From the NCBI GenBank assembly GCA_030581615.1, contig JAKTTT010000006.1, positions 1-64,000 on the forward strand: a stretch of DNA of 64,000 nt, in the 5' to 3' direction. The stretch is from Alloascoidea africana. Its lineage: Eukaryota; Ascomycota; Alloascoideomycetes; Alloascoideales; Alloascoideaceae. Each line of letters starts with the position of its first letter. Within the stretch, counting starts at the first letter, position 1. Positions 23,708 through 35,124 of this stretch are shown here, piece by piece. Below the pieces are notes generated by a model, which ran no database searches, had not been told where the DNA came from, and saw only the letters and a list, made by a program, of their open reading frames with translations. Position numbers and translations under genes: made by a program.

Positions 23708-25803
23708 CTATCTTCTCTGTTTTTTTAATCCAATCTTCCCAGCGGTCCTAGGACTCATTTTCATTTTTGGAGAAATGTCGCTATCTGCCAAGTTGGGAGT
23801 CTTGATTGATGGTCCATTCGTGACGCTGTTCCCATTAATGGTCTTTCCTGAGCTGTTCATATTACCAGGTGTGTTAAGCCCATTCATCTCATTCACAGAA
23901 GACGCTCGCCGCCGCTTCGCAACTCCTCCTGCTTTCAAATCTAGGTTCATATTGACCGGAATGGATAATGCAGAACTTGCTACGTCTTTCTCGTCTTCTC
24001 CTTCGATTCCAGGGCGGTTAGGATTCATCCCACCAGTCCCCATGTCATTTACCATGCTCGGGGGAACACCAGGTTGTTGGGAACCTTGAGGGCCCATCTG
24101 AACTCCAGGGATGGGACCCATTCCTGGTTTCATATTCGCAGCATTAGTTAGTCCTATGGGACCAGCCCCCGGATGATCAGACATCGAAACCTTCCCTGGA
24201 GGAATCAGTGGATGCCCTACCATGCTTTGCTCCATCTGGTGCTGTGCTCTCAACCTCTGCTGTTGAAGTTGCTGAACCAGTAGCTGATGCTGCTGCTGCT
24301 GTTGTTGCTGGGATAATAGTTGTTTGTTTAAAAGATTCATATTGTTCATGTTCATGTTTGAGTTCATGTTCATTTGCGCACTTGGGTTTTCTAAATCTCG
24401 TTCCCGGATCTTTACATAATATTGCAGTGCACTCAAAGGACCATCAAAAGACGCATTGGGAGGTGGGGAAGCGACAAAACTCATTAACTCGCCAAGGCGG
24501 GACATAACATCAGACACTTGCATACATCGCATCACAGATTCATTGACGCCGAATGGTGACTTGGAGTTGAAAACTGCAAAAGAGTTTCTCAACTTCTGAA
24601 GTACATCTACCGGGTCTTGTAGAGAAGCAGACTTTGGAGACTGTTGTTGGCTTGGATTTTTACTTTGATTATCGTTATCATGTTGGCTTTCGTTTTGATT
24701 TGAAACTTGATTTTCTTTTGAGTTTTGATCTTGGTTCTGGCCATGAGTCTGATTTTCGCTATGAGATTGTTGGTCTTGGCCTTCGCTACCTTTTTGATTT
24801 TGATTTTCATTTTTACCTTGTACCTGCATCTGATTTTGCTGATTCTGATTCTGATTCTGATTCTGATTTTGAATCAGACCGGAAGAGGTTTCGTTCAACA
24901 CCCGTTCAATCGATGGCCATTCAACTCCAATAACGTAGTTCTGTGTTTGAAATTCTATTAAGCTAATCTTTAGTGCTGGGTTGAAAAACACCCGTATCGA
25001 CACGTTATTAGTGATATACGAGCCATCAGAATACCAATGCCTAACGGTAGACCTAGAAGCTTCCAGCATGACCAAATTTGCGTTTCCAATGACCTGCGCT
25101 CTTATGTTGCTAGGCGATATTTCAATTTGGGACACTCCACTCTCGATTATTGACAGGAAGAACCGTGGAACATTAGGGGTTGGAAACTCAAATTGCCGCG
25201 AGTCTTCTCCATGTCTCACGGAGTATTTCAGTAGTCCACCTTCTGCGAAAAAATCTTCTATTAGGTTTCGCCAATACCCAATTGTGTGCCCACCTTCGGG
25301 ATTAGCAGATATGAGTTCGCAAAGTTCCAAAAATCTTACAATAGAATAGTTGGACATGTATTTTCTGTAACTCGATGCGAAATTGCTTGGGTAGCCATTT
25401 ACAACAGTTTGGTTTATCATGCCTGGCTGGCCTTGATTCTGGCCTTGCATTTGAATAGAAAAGCCAGGCTGGACACCGAGTGGCCCCCCACCACCTAAGG
25501 GCTGGTTTTGTCCAGGGGGGCCGTTAGCCATTGGACCTCTAACTGGTATTGAGTTTGGAGTCTGTCCCTGGGCATGAGCAGTTGCGTTTGCGACCATGTT
25601 AGCTCGCTTGTTGTACTGCATTTGGACTATTTGTGCTGGCGTTAGTGCATTTGGGTTGTTGACAAAGTTATTTGGCCCAACCATCAAGTTAGAACTGTTG
25701 CCAATTACATCTCCACGAAAGGGCATTTGCGGACCCATTGGGCCTACCACCGAGGGTCTTCCCTGAATATGGCGCACTTGTTGTTGAGACATGCCTACGG
25801 GAG

Positions 25804-25837
<34 letters not shown>

Positions 25838-26200
25838 TTGTTGCTGCGCGCGAGACATTAGTTGAGGTTGCGACTGCGGCCGCTGGTGAGGAGGAAATAT
25901 CTGCTGTTGCTGAGGGCCTATAACAGAAGACTGGGACTGGCTATGGAGCTGCTGAAGAGGGTCCGAGTGCGGGCCCCGTTTATCGTTCATCTGGCCAGGA
26001 GTGTGTACAGACATGTTTCTGTCGCCATTAGAGTCCTCGGGTCTGTTGTCTCCTTCCACTCTGCTCTGTTGCCGTTCAGAAATATTGACAGATATCTGGT
26101 CATTCGGTAGATGAGTGGCTGACATGTGGGAACCGCTAATGGATGTGTCTGCGATGCTGTTGTTTTTTCTTGCTCTAAGTTGATCAGTTTCTGTTGACAT
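23708..26200 (-). CDS. MFG1: LIM-domain-binding (LDB) family transcription regulator, Mfg1-like
   Basis: Intronless, 830 residues. The folded core (about 275-445: YMSNYSIVRFLELCELIS through YVIGVEWPSIERVL) resembles the LIM-binding/SEUSS-type domain of fungal Mfg1 and S. pombe Adn proteins. Around it are long low-complexity tracts: a polyGln run near residue 120, a Gln/Asn-alternating block near 445-530, and further Gln runs. The C-terminus has the basic motif AKRRRASS. Mfg1 works with Flo8 and Mss11 at adhesin and filamentation genes in S. cerevisiae and Candida albicans. The repeat tracts make length polymorphism likely. It is encoded close to GYP7, as in S. cerevisiae. Confidence 0.8.
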
Positions 26201-26720
26201 GCTGTCCAGCGGTCAGAGTGGACGTGATGAGCCGACTTCTGAACTATAGCTACAGACTACAGACAGAGGTTCACGTGGGCAAATGGATGCAAAACGATCC
26301 TAGAGGGGGACTGGAACCTCTGGCTCTAAAAAGTTTGAATTGATGGTGTCCAGATGGCGAACAGGGTCTGATTTGGAAGGTGTGAGGGGTGGAGGCGGGT
26401 GCGTGGGTGTATGGAGAACGTGAAGGAGGAAACAGGAAGATGTCAAGCGAACGAAGAAGGAATATGCTATTGCTTGTTCAGGCTATAGCAGTTCTTCTTT
26501 TTTCGTGGACTCTGTTTAGAATCAAACAATAATTTCACTTTAAATAGAATCATAAGCCAAACTTATTGGGAGCCTGTGATGCCCATCGCAATAACAGATG
26601 ATTTCGCAGCTGTGACACGAAAGCATTCTTTCCCAACAGCACAGTAAAATGTTCATAAAGCTTAGAATCTTCTTCCGATAGCTCTACTCTCATTGCCCGA
26701 TACACAAGTAATCAAAATTG
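26201..26720. promoter_or_regulatory. MFG1 upstream region
   Basis: About 520 bases between MFG1 and the 3' end of IES2, both minus strand. A CACGTG lies at 26272-26277, about 75 bp upstream of the MFG1 start. No coding signal is seen. Confidence 0.45.
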
Positions 26721-27578
26721 TTACAAAGAGAGTATGTTCGTAGCCAGAACAGATCCCTGTTTAGTGCTTATCCAGCGAGACAGTGCTGGATGTGCAATCT
26801 GGGGCCTGCGAGGACGAACAAGCCTTGCTCCGTCGGAATCAGTTTCAGTGTCGGAGGCCATCTTCTTTTCTTTCACTGCTCGTTTCTTGAGGAGCTTGTT
26901 CAAGGTGTCTCGCTTCTCCTCTTCTAGCCGTCTCTCTGAAAAGTTTTTGCGCTTTCGTGCAGTCTCTGCCTTCCGCAATTGAACCTCCTCCTCGGTCAAA
27001 ATCTTCTTCTTTTTCCCTTCCAAGGGCAGTGCCACAAGCTCTTCACCATTAGATGTGTATCTGGACCTTTGGCGTTCGGTCATTCGAGAAAAGTCGGGTG
27101 TAGGATTTCGCGATGAGTTCCAATCTTCCTCGTCAAAGTCGTCTTCCAGCTCCTCGTCCTCTTCTTCAGCTCTACTGCTGGTTCCACTTGCACCTCCTGG
27201 TGTTGCTGCTGTAGTGGGCGTAATTTTCTTTTTCAACGGTATTCGCAGCTTCAAACTGACAACTTTGTGTGGATCGGCTTTGTGCTTTTCTGACTCGGCT
27301 ATACTCTCCTCGTCGTCTTCGTCCTCATTTAGATGCACGTGTTGATCTTCTTCATTACTGGCTTCATCATAGCCCTCTATATTACGCGCAAATTAGTATA
27401 ATGTTGGCCCATAACACTATTTGCAGTCTTGCTGGATGCACCAAAACATAGCCATACCTTCATCCCTTTCGTTCTCGCTCGCTTCATTCAGTTCGCTGAG
27501 ATCGCTCAGAGGAGACTCACTTTCGTCTTCGTTTTCACTCGTGATTGCTCTGTTCCGTGATCGTCTCTTTGTGGCCAT
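26721..27578 (-). CDS. IES2: Ies2-like INO80 chromatin-remodelling subunit (PAPA-1 domain)
   Basis: Exons 27578-27458 and 27376-26721 encode 258 residues. The 81-nt intron has a GTATGG donor and an ATACTAAT branch sequence. The N-terminal half is acidic and basic low complexity. The C-terminal half has MTERQRSRY, LPLEGKKKKILTEEEVQLRKAE and a long charged helix with ARKRKNF and LNKLLKKRAVKEKK, the PAPA-1-like region of Ies2/INO80B. Ies2 activates the INO80 ATPase in S. cerevisiae. It is divergently transcribed from GYP7 with only 100 bp between the two ATGs. A longer exon-2-only reading starting from a non-ATG codon would lack the N-terminus. Confidence 0.82.
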
Positions 27579-27678
27579 TGTGAGAGATGCTGTGTAAATG
27601 AAAGTGTAGCAGTTCGGTGGTGTGGCAGATGGAAGGTTTACAACATTTCGCTGTTTGTTGTCTGATCACCGCACCATA
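27579..27678. promoter_or_regulatory. Compact 100-bp divergent promoter, IES2/GYP7
   Basis: Both starts lie within 100 bp. If the in-frame ATG at 27622 were used for GYP7 the gap would be only 43 bp. I prefer 27679 because family similarity begins just after it. Confidence 0.5.
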
Positions 27679-29682
27679 ATGACTCCCTCTGATCCACGGC
27701 CAGACAGTAAGGCGCGCTTGCTCTGTTCGAAAGCAAATGTTTACGTCCAGGCCAAGTCTTTTCAAGGAGATAATGGTTGTGGGTATCTTGCATTAACAAG
27801 AAACGGTGATGGCCAGGCAGATGATTCCCACAATGTGCTCCTGTCCTGGGTCCCAGAAGCTTCCATACCCCAAAACGATCGTCATATCTACGAATCGATG
27901 AGTTTGATGCCTTTTACCTTGCCGTCTGATACTGATGCTTCTTTGAGGTCTTCTGGAAGCTATTTGGAGGACAAGCCTCTGGGGTTGTCGGACACTTCAA
28001 AAGCGTTTTCCATTCCATTATCTTTGATCCGCTCATTATGTGCCAGAAAGCCTACTGCACAAAGAAAAGGGTCCTTGTCCATCTCCACCAAAAATGATTT
28101 AGATCTCCCCGTCTTGTTTTTCCAAGATGAAGAGAACTCGAATATACTTGCTGAAGAAATAGCGAAAGACTATTCTGAGTTGCCATCATCTTCCTTCCCG
28201 ACTTCAAGTGCTGACCAAGTCATAGAGACGTTATCCAGATGCATCAGGTTGGTAAAGTCTGAGACAGACCCATCTACATTTTTTGTAGCTTCCAATAAAA
28301 AATCCGAACAAGACTATAACTCCGGACTCGCTGGCTCAAAGACAAAGGTTTACGATTTTTTCTCTGTGATTGCGGAGACGAAATGGAGCGTTTTAGATAG
28401 GGTGGCACAAATTACACACAAGTCCAAGAAGACTGTATTGGAAGCGATCGACAACAACGGACCTTCTCAACTCAAAGCTTTGTTAAATGTGGGAGCGGTT
28501 AAGCAATTGGGAGAAGAGTATGATGTGGCAAATGTTTATCTAGCAAAATGGGCTTTGAGCGTACAAAAAGAGGCAGAGAAATCTAGCAATAAAAGGATAC
28601 TCTGGGACACTGAGAACGATTTTGATATCTTAACCCTTGAGGACGATATAACAATAAGGAGAAACAATATTAATCGTTTGGAATGGGAATCCTTTTTTGA
28701 CAAAAATGGAAGGCTAAAGCTGACCGTTGACGAGGTTAAGAATCGAATATTTCACGGTGGTTTATCAGCTGATATCAAGGCTGAGGCATGGCTTTTCTTA
28801 TTAGGAATTTATTCCTGGGATTCTTCGAGAAAATCGAGAATAAAGACGATGACATCTCTTACGAAAAAGTACACTTCGCTATGCAGAGATTGGCAACAGA
28901 GTAATTATGATGAGAAAGGAGAGAATTATTGGAAAGAACAGGAGCTTAGAATTGAGAAAGATGTACTGAGAACCGACCGAAATCGGGAGTTATTTAAGCA
29001 GGACGAAAGTACAATAAACGACGACCTTTTGGCAAACCAGCATTTGAAAAGTCTAAGCGATATTCTTCTAGCTTACGTCAAGTACAACCCCAGCTTGGGC
29101 TATGTCCAAGGTATGAATGATCTCCTTAGTCCTCTCTACACTGAGATTCGGGACGATGCCTTGACTTTTTGGAGTTTTGTTCATTTTATGAAGAGAATGG
29201 AACCGAACTTCCTCCGTGATCAAACGGGAATGAGAGACCAGCTGAACACTCTTAACTCTTTAGTTAACTTCATGCTCCCTGATCTCTACAGGCACTTGGA
29301 AAAATGCGAATCAACAAACTTCTTTTTTCTCTATAGAATGATCTTGATTTGGTTCAAAAGAGAATTTAAATGGGATGATGTTCTGAAACTATGGGAGGCT
29401 CTTTGGACTGACTATTATTCTTCTCAATTCCACTTGTTTGTTACACTTGCTATTTTAGAGAAGCATCAGAACATTATTATAGACCATTTATCTCGGTTTG
29501 AAGATCTTTTGAAGTATATGAACGAGCTTTCAAAGTTGATGGACTTGGACGAGCTGCTGATTCTTGCCGAGAGGTTGTTCCTGAATTTTAGAAAACTGTG
29601 TGATGTCAAGCAACGCGCGCATGAAGAGATTCCTCAAAACTTGTTAAAAATTCTGGACAGCAATGTCAGAACTGGTCAATAA
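27679..29682 (+). CDS. GYP7: Gyp7-like TBC-domain Rab GTPase-activating protein
   Basis: Intronless, about 667 residues from the ATG at 27679. The N-terminal half carries the Gyp7-type domain beginning ARLLCSKANVYVQ. The TBC domain has VKNRIFHGGLS, the arginine-finger motif IEKDVLRTDR (about 425-434), the glutamine-finger motif GYVQGMNDLLSP (about 473-484) and FKREFKWDDVLKLWEALWT. Both catalytic residues are present, so GAP activity is expected, in yeast toward Ypt7 and other Ypt proteins of vacuolar and endosomal traffic. An ATG at 27622 would add 19 residues with no similarity. Confidence 0.92.
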   Translation: MTPSDPRPDSKARLLCSKANVYVQAKSFQGDNGCGYLALTRNGDGQADDSHNVLLSWVPEASIPQNDRHIYESMSLMPFTLPSDTDASLRSSGSYLEDKPLGLSDTSKAFSIPLSLIRSLCARKPTAQRKGSLSISTKNDLDLPVLFFQDEENSNILAEEIAKDYSELPSSSFPTSSADQVIETLSRCIRLVKSETDPSTFFVASNKKSEQDYNSGLAGSKTKVYDFFSVIAETKWSVLDRVAQITHKSKKTVLEAIDNNGPSQLKALLNVGAVKQLGEEYDVANVYLAKWALSVQKEAEKSSNKRILWDTENDFDILTLEDDITIRRNNINRLEWESFFDKNGRLKLTVDEVKNRIFHGGLSADIKAEAWLFLLGIYSWDSSRKSRIKTMTSLTKKYTSLCRDWQQSNYDEKGENYWKEQELRIEKDVLRTDRNRELFKQDESTINDDLLANQHLKSLSDILLAYVKYNPSLGYVQGMNDLLSPLYTEIRDDALTFWSFVHFMKRMEPNFLRDQTGMRDQLNTLNSLVNFMLPDLYRHLEKCESTNFFFLYRMILIWFKREFKWDDVLKLWEALWTDYYSSQFHLFVTLAILEKHQNIIIDHLSRFEDLLKYMNELSKLMDLDELLILAERLFLNFRKLCDVKQRAHEEIPQNLLKILDSNVRTGQ

Positions 29683-29846
29683 GGAACATCCAAACGTAGC
29701 ATTGGAAATATAGGACAGCTTTGTAATTGTTACTCAAGTTATACATTTATGATAGGGATGATGGTAATGTAGGTGTTTATTTAGGTTATGAAATGGAAGT
29801 ATACTATTCTTTTTCCTCAACGCCTCATTAGATTTAAAAAAATCAT

Positions 29847-31032
29847 CTAGTTGTCCGATTCCTCTGCTTCTGAACCTTTCGCTGAGTCATCTTCATCTTC
29901 ATCTTCATCATCACCAGAACTTTCGTCGTTTGAATCAGAGTTGGACATGTTCTCAGGTGCCTCATAGTCTTCATCTTCATCGTCGTCGTCATAATCTTTA
30001 TCGCCATTTACGTCGGTATTCGAGCTTTCCATTAGTCCCTTTACCGTTTCCCCGGCCTGTTGTGCCTGCTTCAATTGTGGTTTTGCCTTCAAATCGTTGC
30101 TCATGCTTTTGTCTGACACCATATGTTCCTTAAAGTAGTCGTCTATTGATGTGTATTCGTCGTGGTCAATCATACTAAATTCAATCTGATCTGAGCCATT
30201 ATAGACGAGATTAAGGTTGAATGTTAGTCTAGTAATGGAAGAATAGGATATGTCATTAACGTTCCCGATAGGAAGAATCAAAATGGGCTTTTTCATCCCA
30301 AAGATTACATGAGTTGATAAAAAGTGGATGTATCCTTCTTTCGTTCTGTTGTGCGCCTGTGCATAGAAATATGGAGTCTTTGAGTCCTCGAGCAATGGGT
30401 GTTGAATTTTTAGATCTCGATGCAAACCCTTGAGGTCCGAAACGATATTTTTGTCAATATCTGAAGGTATATTTGCAACTATTGGATCCAAATGTTTCTC
30501 GTCGGAAGAATTTTTAAAAGAGAGAACGAAATAGGAAGTAGCCTTTTTTTCCGGAGAGGGAAGAATAAAAACATTATCCAATTTGTCCCAAAGCTCCTGT
30601 ATTAATAGCTCGTTGTTGCTTAAGATGTTTGGATCTGATTCAGGTAGTTTGGTGAGAATAAGCTCTCCGCGGTTCGTTATTATAAACGTCAGCTTCTTTC
30701 GGAAAGGTGAAAGAACTGAAATTGCAGAAAGTGAAAAAATTGGCCTCGATTCTGAGTTTGTACTGTCATTTGTAAACAATTTTCTCTTTTTTGAATTCGG
30801 ATCTTCCTGATAAGCCTTTGACAAATGGTCATATAGTGCCCTAAAAGTAGGCAATGAGTCTGGTGCTTTTTCTAGTAGAATGGTGTGTTAGGATATGATA
30901 GAGATGAGTGCCTCTTGAGACCACCCTGTGCGTGAATATTCGGGTAAAGACGTGATAATACTGACTGATCACTGCTAGTATATCTGTTTTGAGCTCCTCT
31001 GGAAGAGTGCTCAAAAAAGTTGTGGAAGTCAT
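29847..31032 (-). CDS. RTT106: Rtt106-like histone H3-H4 chaperone (tandem PH domain)
   Basis: Exons 31032-30966 and 30871-29847 encode 363 residues. The 94-nt intron has a GTCAGT donor, a CCTAAC branch sequence and a CTAG acceptor. Splicing gives FLSTLPEELKTDILAVI joined to KKAPDSLPTFRALYDHL, parallel to the N-terminus of S. cerevisiae Rtt106. The core has ISVLSPFRKKLTFI and later YIHFLSTHVIFGMKKPILILPI and TFNLNLVYN, the double-PH region, and the C-terminus is a long Asp/Glu tail. Rtt106 deposits K56-acetylated H3-H4 and helps silence histone genes. The donor was chosen because it is the only one nearby that restores frame. Confidence 0.88.
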
Positions 31033-31459
31033 GGCAGCGTTGATGTTCTCTAATTGTGAAGTAGAGAGACTGTAACAGCAACCGCTTCTACTGTATATGG
31101 GAGTTGTAAGTGTGAGAGAGGCCTGGACAGAGCTCTGCGCGCAGTGCTTTGGGAGTACTCGGAACCGAAAGGCTACCAGCGAGAGAAAGACCCACACAGC
31201 ACAGCTATACAGGCCTCTGATTTACGTATTCTAGGCTGGATCACCAATCTGATGCTCATGGAATAAACATTACAATTCACTAATGACAGATATATCCAAA
31301 TATGTTACGCCGGTCCTCTAAGCGCCAGAAATATTGACTTCTTCCCATAGCAGAAATAGAAAAGCCATGAAGCCGAGATCCTAGTAGAAGCAAGCAATAA
31401 GGGCTTCTCTGGTAGCATAAATTTAATGGCCTCTAGCAATCACAAATCGCATATCACTC
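31033..31459. other. RTT106 upstream region
   Basis: About 430 bases between two minus-strand genes. No coding signal and no distinctive motif are seen. Confidence 0.4.
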
Positions 31460-31787
31460 TTAGTCGGATTGTTCAGAAGCGCGCAACTGCTCTAGTCGTC
31501 CAGCTCGGATCTCAAGAAGCTTGGCCTTCCGGCTTTCGATTAATCCATCTCGCCTCTCTTTCCACAAATGAGCGCCATATCCGACCAATGCCCAAAATGC
31601 TCCGCTGTATAGATAAGCTTGCTTCTTGTAGCCCCATGGTCTCTGAAGAATTCCCAACTGGAAAGCACGGGCAGCAACGCCTATGATTCAAAAAATGTTA
31701 GAACTGGCCACTCCTGTAGTATTCTTTTCAAAATAGTAACTACTTACCGAAAGACGCCCAGCCAGCCAAACTTGTTACAAGAGCCAT
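31460..31787 (-). CDS. Probable complex I (NADH:ubiquinone oxidoreductase) accessory subunit
   Basis: Exons 31787-31748 and 31680-31460 encode 86 residues. The intron (67 nt) has a GTAAGT donor, a TTCTAAC branch sequence and an ATCATAG acceptor. The product begins MALVTSLAGWASFG and has QLGILQRPWGYKK, one hydrophobic segment (AYLYSGAFWALVGYGAHL) and a charged C-terminus. Size, single membrane segment and the GW-SFG...QLGI-QRP pattern resemble a small fungal complex I membrane-arm subunit (I think of Yarrowia NUXM), recalled from memory. If right, this yeast keeps mitochondrial complex I, unlike Saccharomyces. An alternative is another small mitochondrial inner-membrane protein. Confidence 0.62.
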
Positions 31788-32202
31788 GATGTATCCGTCT
31801 CTGATGGAAGATGAGATCTTAGTATAAGATGAACTGGAATTAACTTGATTGGTGCTGAAATATACGCAACGCCAGTACTTGGAGGTAATTTTCATCACGT
31901 GTTAAAGACGGTTATTGCCATGGCAACGTGTCTCTAGGAGTAAGAACTTTCAACTGAGACTATCTGAGATTGAAGAAAGCAGAACCACTGAGCACGCAAA
32001 AAAAGGTTGGCTCTTCCAGAGAACGCATTGCGCAAACAATACGCCAGACCAAGTTCAAACCAGATACACGGATTGAACATTTACAAGGTTAATGTGGTAG
32101 ATTTGTTTATAACCTACTAACCGATTCTCTACGTTGAAAATCGCACTTTGAAGTTGATCAGATATGCTGGATTATAATATACTTAATATAGATTTATACC
32201 TT
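31788..32202. promoter_or_regulatory. Intergenic with CACGTG site
   Basis: Sequence between the small mitochondrial-type gene and the 3' end of RPS3. A CACGTG lies at 31896-31901, about 110 bp upstream of the small gene's start. Nothing else is recognised. Confidence 0.45.
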
Positions 32203-32940
32203 TTAAGCAGCAGTCTCGGTCTCCTTCTCTTCAACAGGAGCCTCAGCCTCAGGTTCAGCCTTCTTAAGATAGTCAACAACGCTGGGCTCGACAATCTTGT
32301 CATCCTCTTTGGCTTCCAAAATTCTGACGGAATCTGGCAGTGATTTGGGACCGGATTTGTTGTTCTCGGGGTTCTTCATAATCTTGACCTTGATACCCAA
32401 AACACCCTGGCGCAACAAAACATTTCGTGTAGCTTCATCAATGAAATCTCTAACAGGTTGACCTGAGTGGATCATAAAGCCGTCTTGGAACTTCATGGCC
32501 TTAGCACGGGCACCACGCAATTTACCAGATACGACAACTTCAACACCTTTAGCGCCGGATTCCATGACGAAACGAGTAACACCGTAGGCTGCACGTCTGA
32601 TAGCAAGTCCGTTCAATAGCTTGTACTTGAGGGACTCACACTGGGCAACAGCAGACAATCCACGTTCTTGAACACGCTCAGCAAACAGAACGATGGCACC
32701 AGGTTGGTAACGGAATCGCTTTTGAACCAATGATGTCAATTCTCTGATTCTTCGGCCATCCTCTCCAAGAACTGACTGAGTTCTGGTGGCTCTGATGATA
32801 ACTTCAGTCTTGGTGGGGGTAATTCTGACTTCAACACCAGAGTATCCCTCCTCAGAGAGCTCACGGGTGAAAAATTCATTCAACTCGGCGTAAAAGACAC
32901 CGTCAGAGACGAGCTTTCTGGTCTTGGATATTTTGGCCAT
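32203..32940 (-). CDS. RPS3: 40S ribosomal protein S3 (uS3)
   Basis: Intronless, 245 residues, standard length for fungal uS3. It starts [20 protein letters not shown], with a type-2 KH domain holding [12 protein letters not shown] and the conserved [20 protein letters not shown] and [19 protein letters not shown]. It ends in the usual Glu/Ala-rich tail. uS3 lines the mRNA entry channel of the small subunit. The coding sequence uses a narrow set of codons, as expected for high expression. A pyrimidine/GTTTG-rich leader precedes the ATG and a CACGTG lies about 175 bp upstream. Confidence 0.98.
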   Translation of the reverse strand: MAKISKTRKLVSDGVFYAELNEFFTRELSEEGYSGVEVRITPTKTEVIIRATRTQSVLGEDGRRIRELTSLVQKRFRYQPGAIVLFAERVQERGLSAVAQCESLKYKLLNGLAIRRAAYGVTRFVMESGAKGVEVVVSGKLRGARAKAMKFQDGFMIHSGQPVRDFIDEATRNVLLRQGVLGIKVKIMKNPENNKSGPKSLPDSVRILEAKEDDKIVEPSVVDYLKKAEPEAEAPVEEKETETAA

Positions 32941-33112
32941 GGCTTGTTGTTTGTCTGGTTCTTGATGATGAAAGGTATTATTAGCGAAGAGCCTTTTTTG
33001 ATTTATGTCAGAACATGATTACGCCTGTGCTGAAACCTGCCCGCAAACTATATTTCCTATTATGGAAATTTGATTGAGACTATGTTTAGGGCTGTGCCCT
33101 ATATATCATCAG

Positions 33113-33118
33113 CACGTG
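33113..33118. promoter_or_regulatory. CACGTG site upstream of RPS3
   Basis: A perfect hexamer followed by AT, 173 bp upstream of the RPS3 ATG. Cbf1 binding at ribosomal protein promoters is known in Candida albicans. Confidence 0.5.
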
Positions 33119-33285
33119 ATGATATGTTGCAACCATGCATAGAAGGCTCTTCCCATCTCTTTTTATCCCAAAGCCTGGTGTTCCCAGATAGGAGTATTTG
33201 CGAGATGTGCTGTGATTGAAAACATGTACCGCTAGAAGATAGTGATGCTGGGTCGAGCGGCCTCTAGTGCAGATCTTGGTGGTAG

Positions 33286-33406
33286 TATGAGTGCCTCAAA
33301 AGCTTGGAGTTCTTTGCATTGTTTTTGTCCCTGCACATGTAGTAGGTTGTTGCTCTGTATTTGGACCTTGAAGTGAACAAAGATGCAAGCTTTTGAGGCG
33401 CTCATA
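33286..33406. repeat. 21-bp imperfect inverted repeat around a 79-bp spacer
   Basis: The left arm is TATGAGTGCCTCAAAAGCTT plus G; the reverse complement of the right arm differs from it at one base. It lies 65-185 bp upstream of the proposed MCH1-like start. Each arm contains AAGCTT. Confidence 0.85.
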
Positions 33407-33470
33407 TCTCTACACTATCAGTTCTCAACGCCCAGATCACTTAGCAATCGCTAGTGATGAGATCACACAA

Positions 33471-35032
33471 ATGAAACATCGCTTTACTTCTTTATTACGG
33501 CCTCTTGGCCTGTTTGCTTGCTTCCTTAGCAGTAAGTGGAATGATTAGCTCATGGGCGCTGTTAGTCAAACTAACCGGCTAAAATTAGGCTTGTCCTGTG
33601 GTACAATATACCTGTATTCTGCCTTCAGCCCGCAATTGGCGGCAAGGTTGGATTTTTCAGCGACTAAAGCATCTATACTGGTACTGGTGGGGAGCATGGG
33701 AATGGCTTTAACAGGTCCACCAGCCGGATACATTGTTGATAAAAGTGGGTATCCTCTGCCCGTTCTATTTGGAGGACTTGGGATTTCTATTGGCTATGGA
33801 ATCATAAAGTACACGTATGACCAGCAAATCAAATCCATGTTCATTCTTGGGTTTGCCATGTTGCTCATAGGAGGCGGAGGCACTTTTGCAAACTCAGCTG
33901 GTATCAAATGTGCGGCAGAGTACTATCCCGAGTTTGTAAGTAGAAGGATAGATGCATGTTATAAAAGGAAAGAACACTCTAACCTCCAGTGTTATTGGTA
34001 TAGCGGGGAGTTGCAACATCTATACCAGTGGCAGCATTTGGACTAAGTGCGTCGTTTTTCTCCTTTTGCGGTTCTATTGCGGCACCAAATGATACGGAAA
34101 AGCTCTTTCAGATGCTATACATATCCATTGGGGCCATAACGGTCATCTCAGCGCTGCTTATATGGCTTACGACTATGCCGAGTCATGCAAACGTGTTATA
34201 CAAATCTCCTCAATCAGCATTCAGTGTTCCGAGGCATTCAGCTTCGCTATCGATTGAAGTACCTTTAACGCCATTAAGCGATTGGGAAATCGAGCTGGAA
34301 CCCTTGGGGCGTATCTCATCATCAAGAGATGCGAACCCGATGCTTAAGACGAGTTCTGAACTAGGAGGAATCTCGCTTTTCAAGAACTTAAAGTTCTGGT
34401 CATATTTTGCGATATTGGGAATTCTTGCAGGCTTGGGTCAGATGTATATTTACTCATGCGGATTTATCATCAAAGCTTTGGCCAGTAAGCAAGCTATTAA
34501 GGAAGAAAAGCTCCAGGACTTGCAACATTATCATGTCGCAATGTTGTCAATACTAAGCTTCACGGGCCGGCTAGTGAGCGGGATAGTGAGCGATGTATTT
34601 GCCAGGGGAATTGGCGTGTCCAGGGACTGGCTACTACTTGTGCCCGGTATCGGGTTCCTCTTTGCACAGATGACAGGATGGCTGCTAGAGGAGTTGACTT
34701 ATCTTCAATGGCTGTCGATTCTGGAAGGGTTTTCTTATGGGTTTTTGTTCGGATTATATCCATCTCTTGTGAGTGACGCTTTCGGCATGCTCTACTTTAG
34801 TCAAAATTGGGGGATAGTATGTCTTGCACCGGTCATCACCTCCAATATCTTCAATCTGTTGTTTGGCAGTGTGTATGACTCTCAGATGACAAAATTGGAA
34901 GATGGAGCGAGGGAATGTCTACTGGGGTCCAGATGCTACTTGACTACATTCCAATGCACATTTTTTGTTTCACTAGCTTGTCTTTTTCTTGTTGGACGGC
35001 ATCTCAAGGTAGAAATAGACAGACGTAAGTAG
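33471..35032 (+). CDS. MCH1: Mch1-like major facilitator (monocarboxylate transporter homologue, nodulin-like)
   Basis: Exons 33471-33531, 33589-33935 and 34004-35032 encode 478 residues; S. cerevisiae Mch1 has 486. Introns (57 and 68 nt) have GTAAGT donors and CTAAC branch sequences. The joins give FACFLSSLSCGTIYLYSAFSP and YYPEFRGVATSIPVAAFGLSAS, conserved in the nodulin-like MFS family. About twelve hydrophobic segments are visible, with a hydrophilic central loop after about residue 200. Mch1 lies on the vacuolar membrane in S. cerevisiae; despite its name it does not transport monocarboxylates there, so the substrate is unknown. A reading that starts in exon 2 would miss the first transmembrane segment. 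Confidence 0.85.
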
Positions 35033-35124
35033 GTATCAATAGGTTGGTTGCTGTTGTATGGTGGTAATACTCACAACCAGAATGGCCACCAGTGTCGCAC
35101 AACAGCACACAACACGGGCCTTGG

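Larger units (their letters stand above)
32941..33470. promoter_or_regulatory. Divergent RPS3/MCH1 promoter with CACGTG and a 21-bp inverted repeat
   Basis: CACGTG is at 33113-33118, nearer RPS3. Nearer the MCH1-like gene, arms at 33286-33306 and 33386-33406 form a 21-bp inverted repeat with one mismatch and a 79-bp spacer. No coding signal is seen. Confidence 0.6.

Noticed and set aside
23708-26200. Gln/Asn codon repeats in the MFG1-like gene as a separate repeat element
   Set aside because: They are in-frame low-complexity tracts typical of this regulator family and are explained by the CDS.
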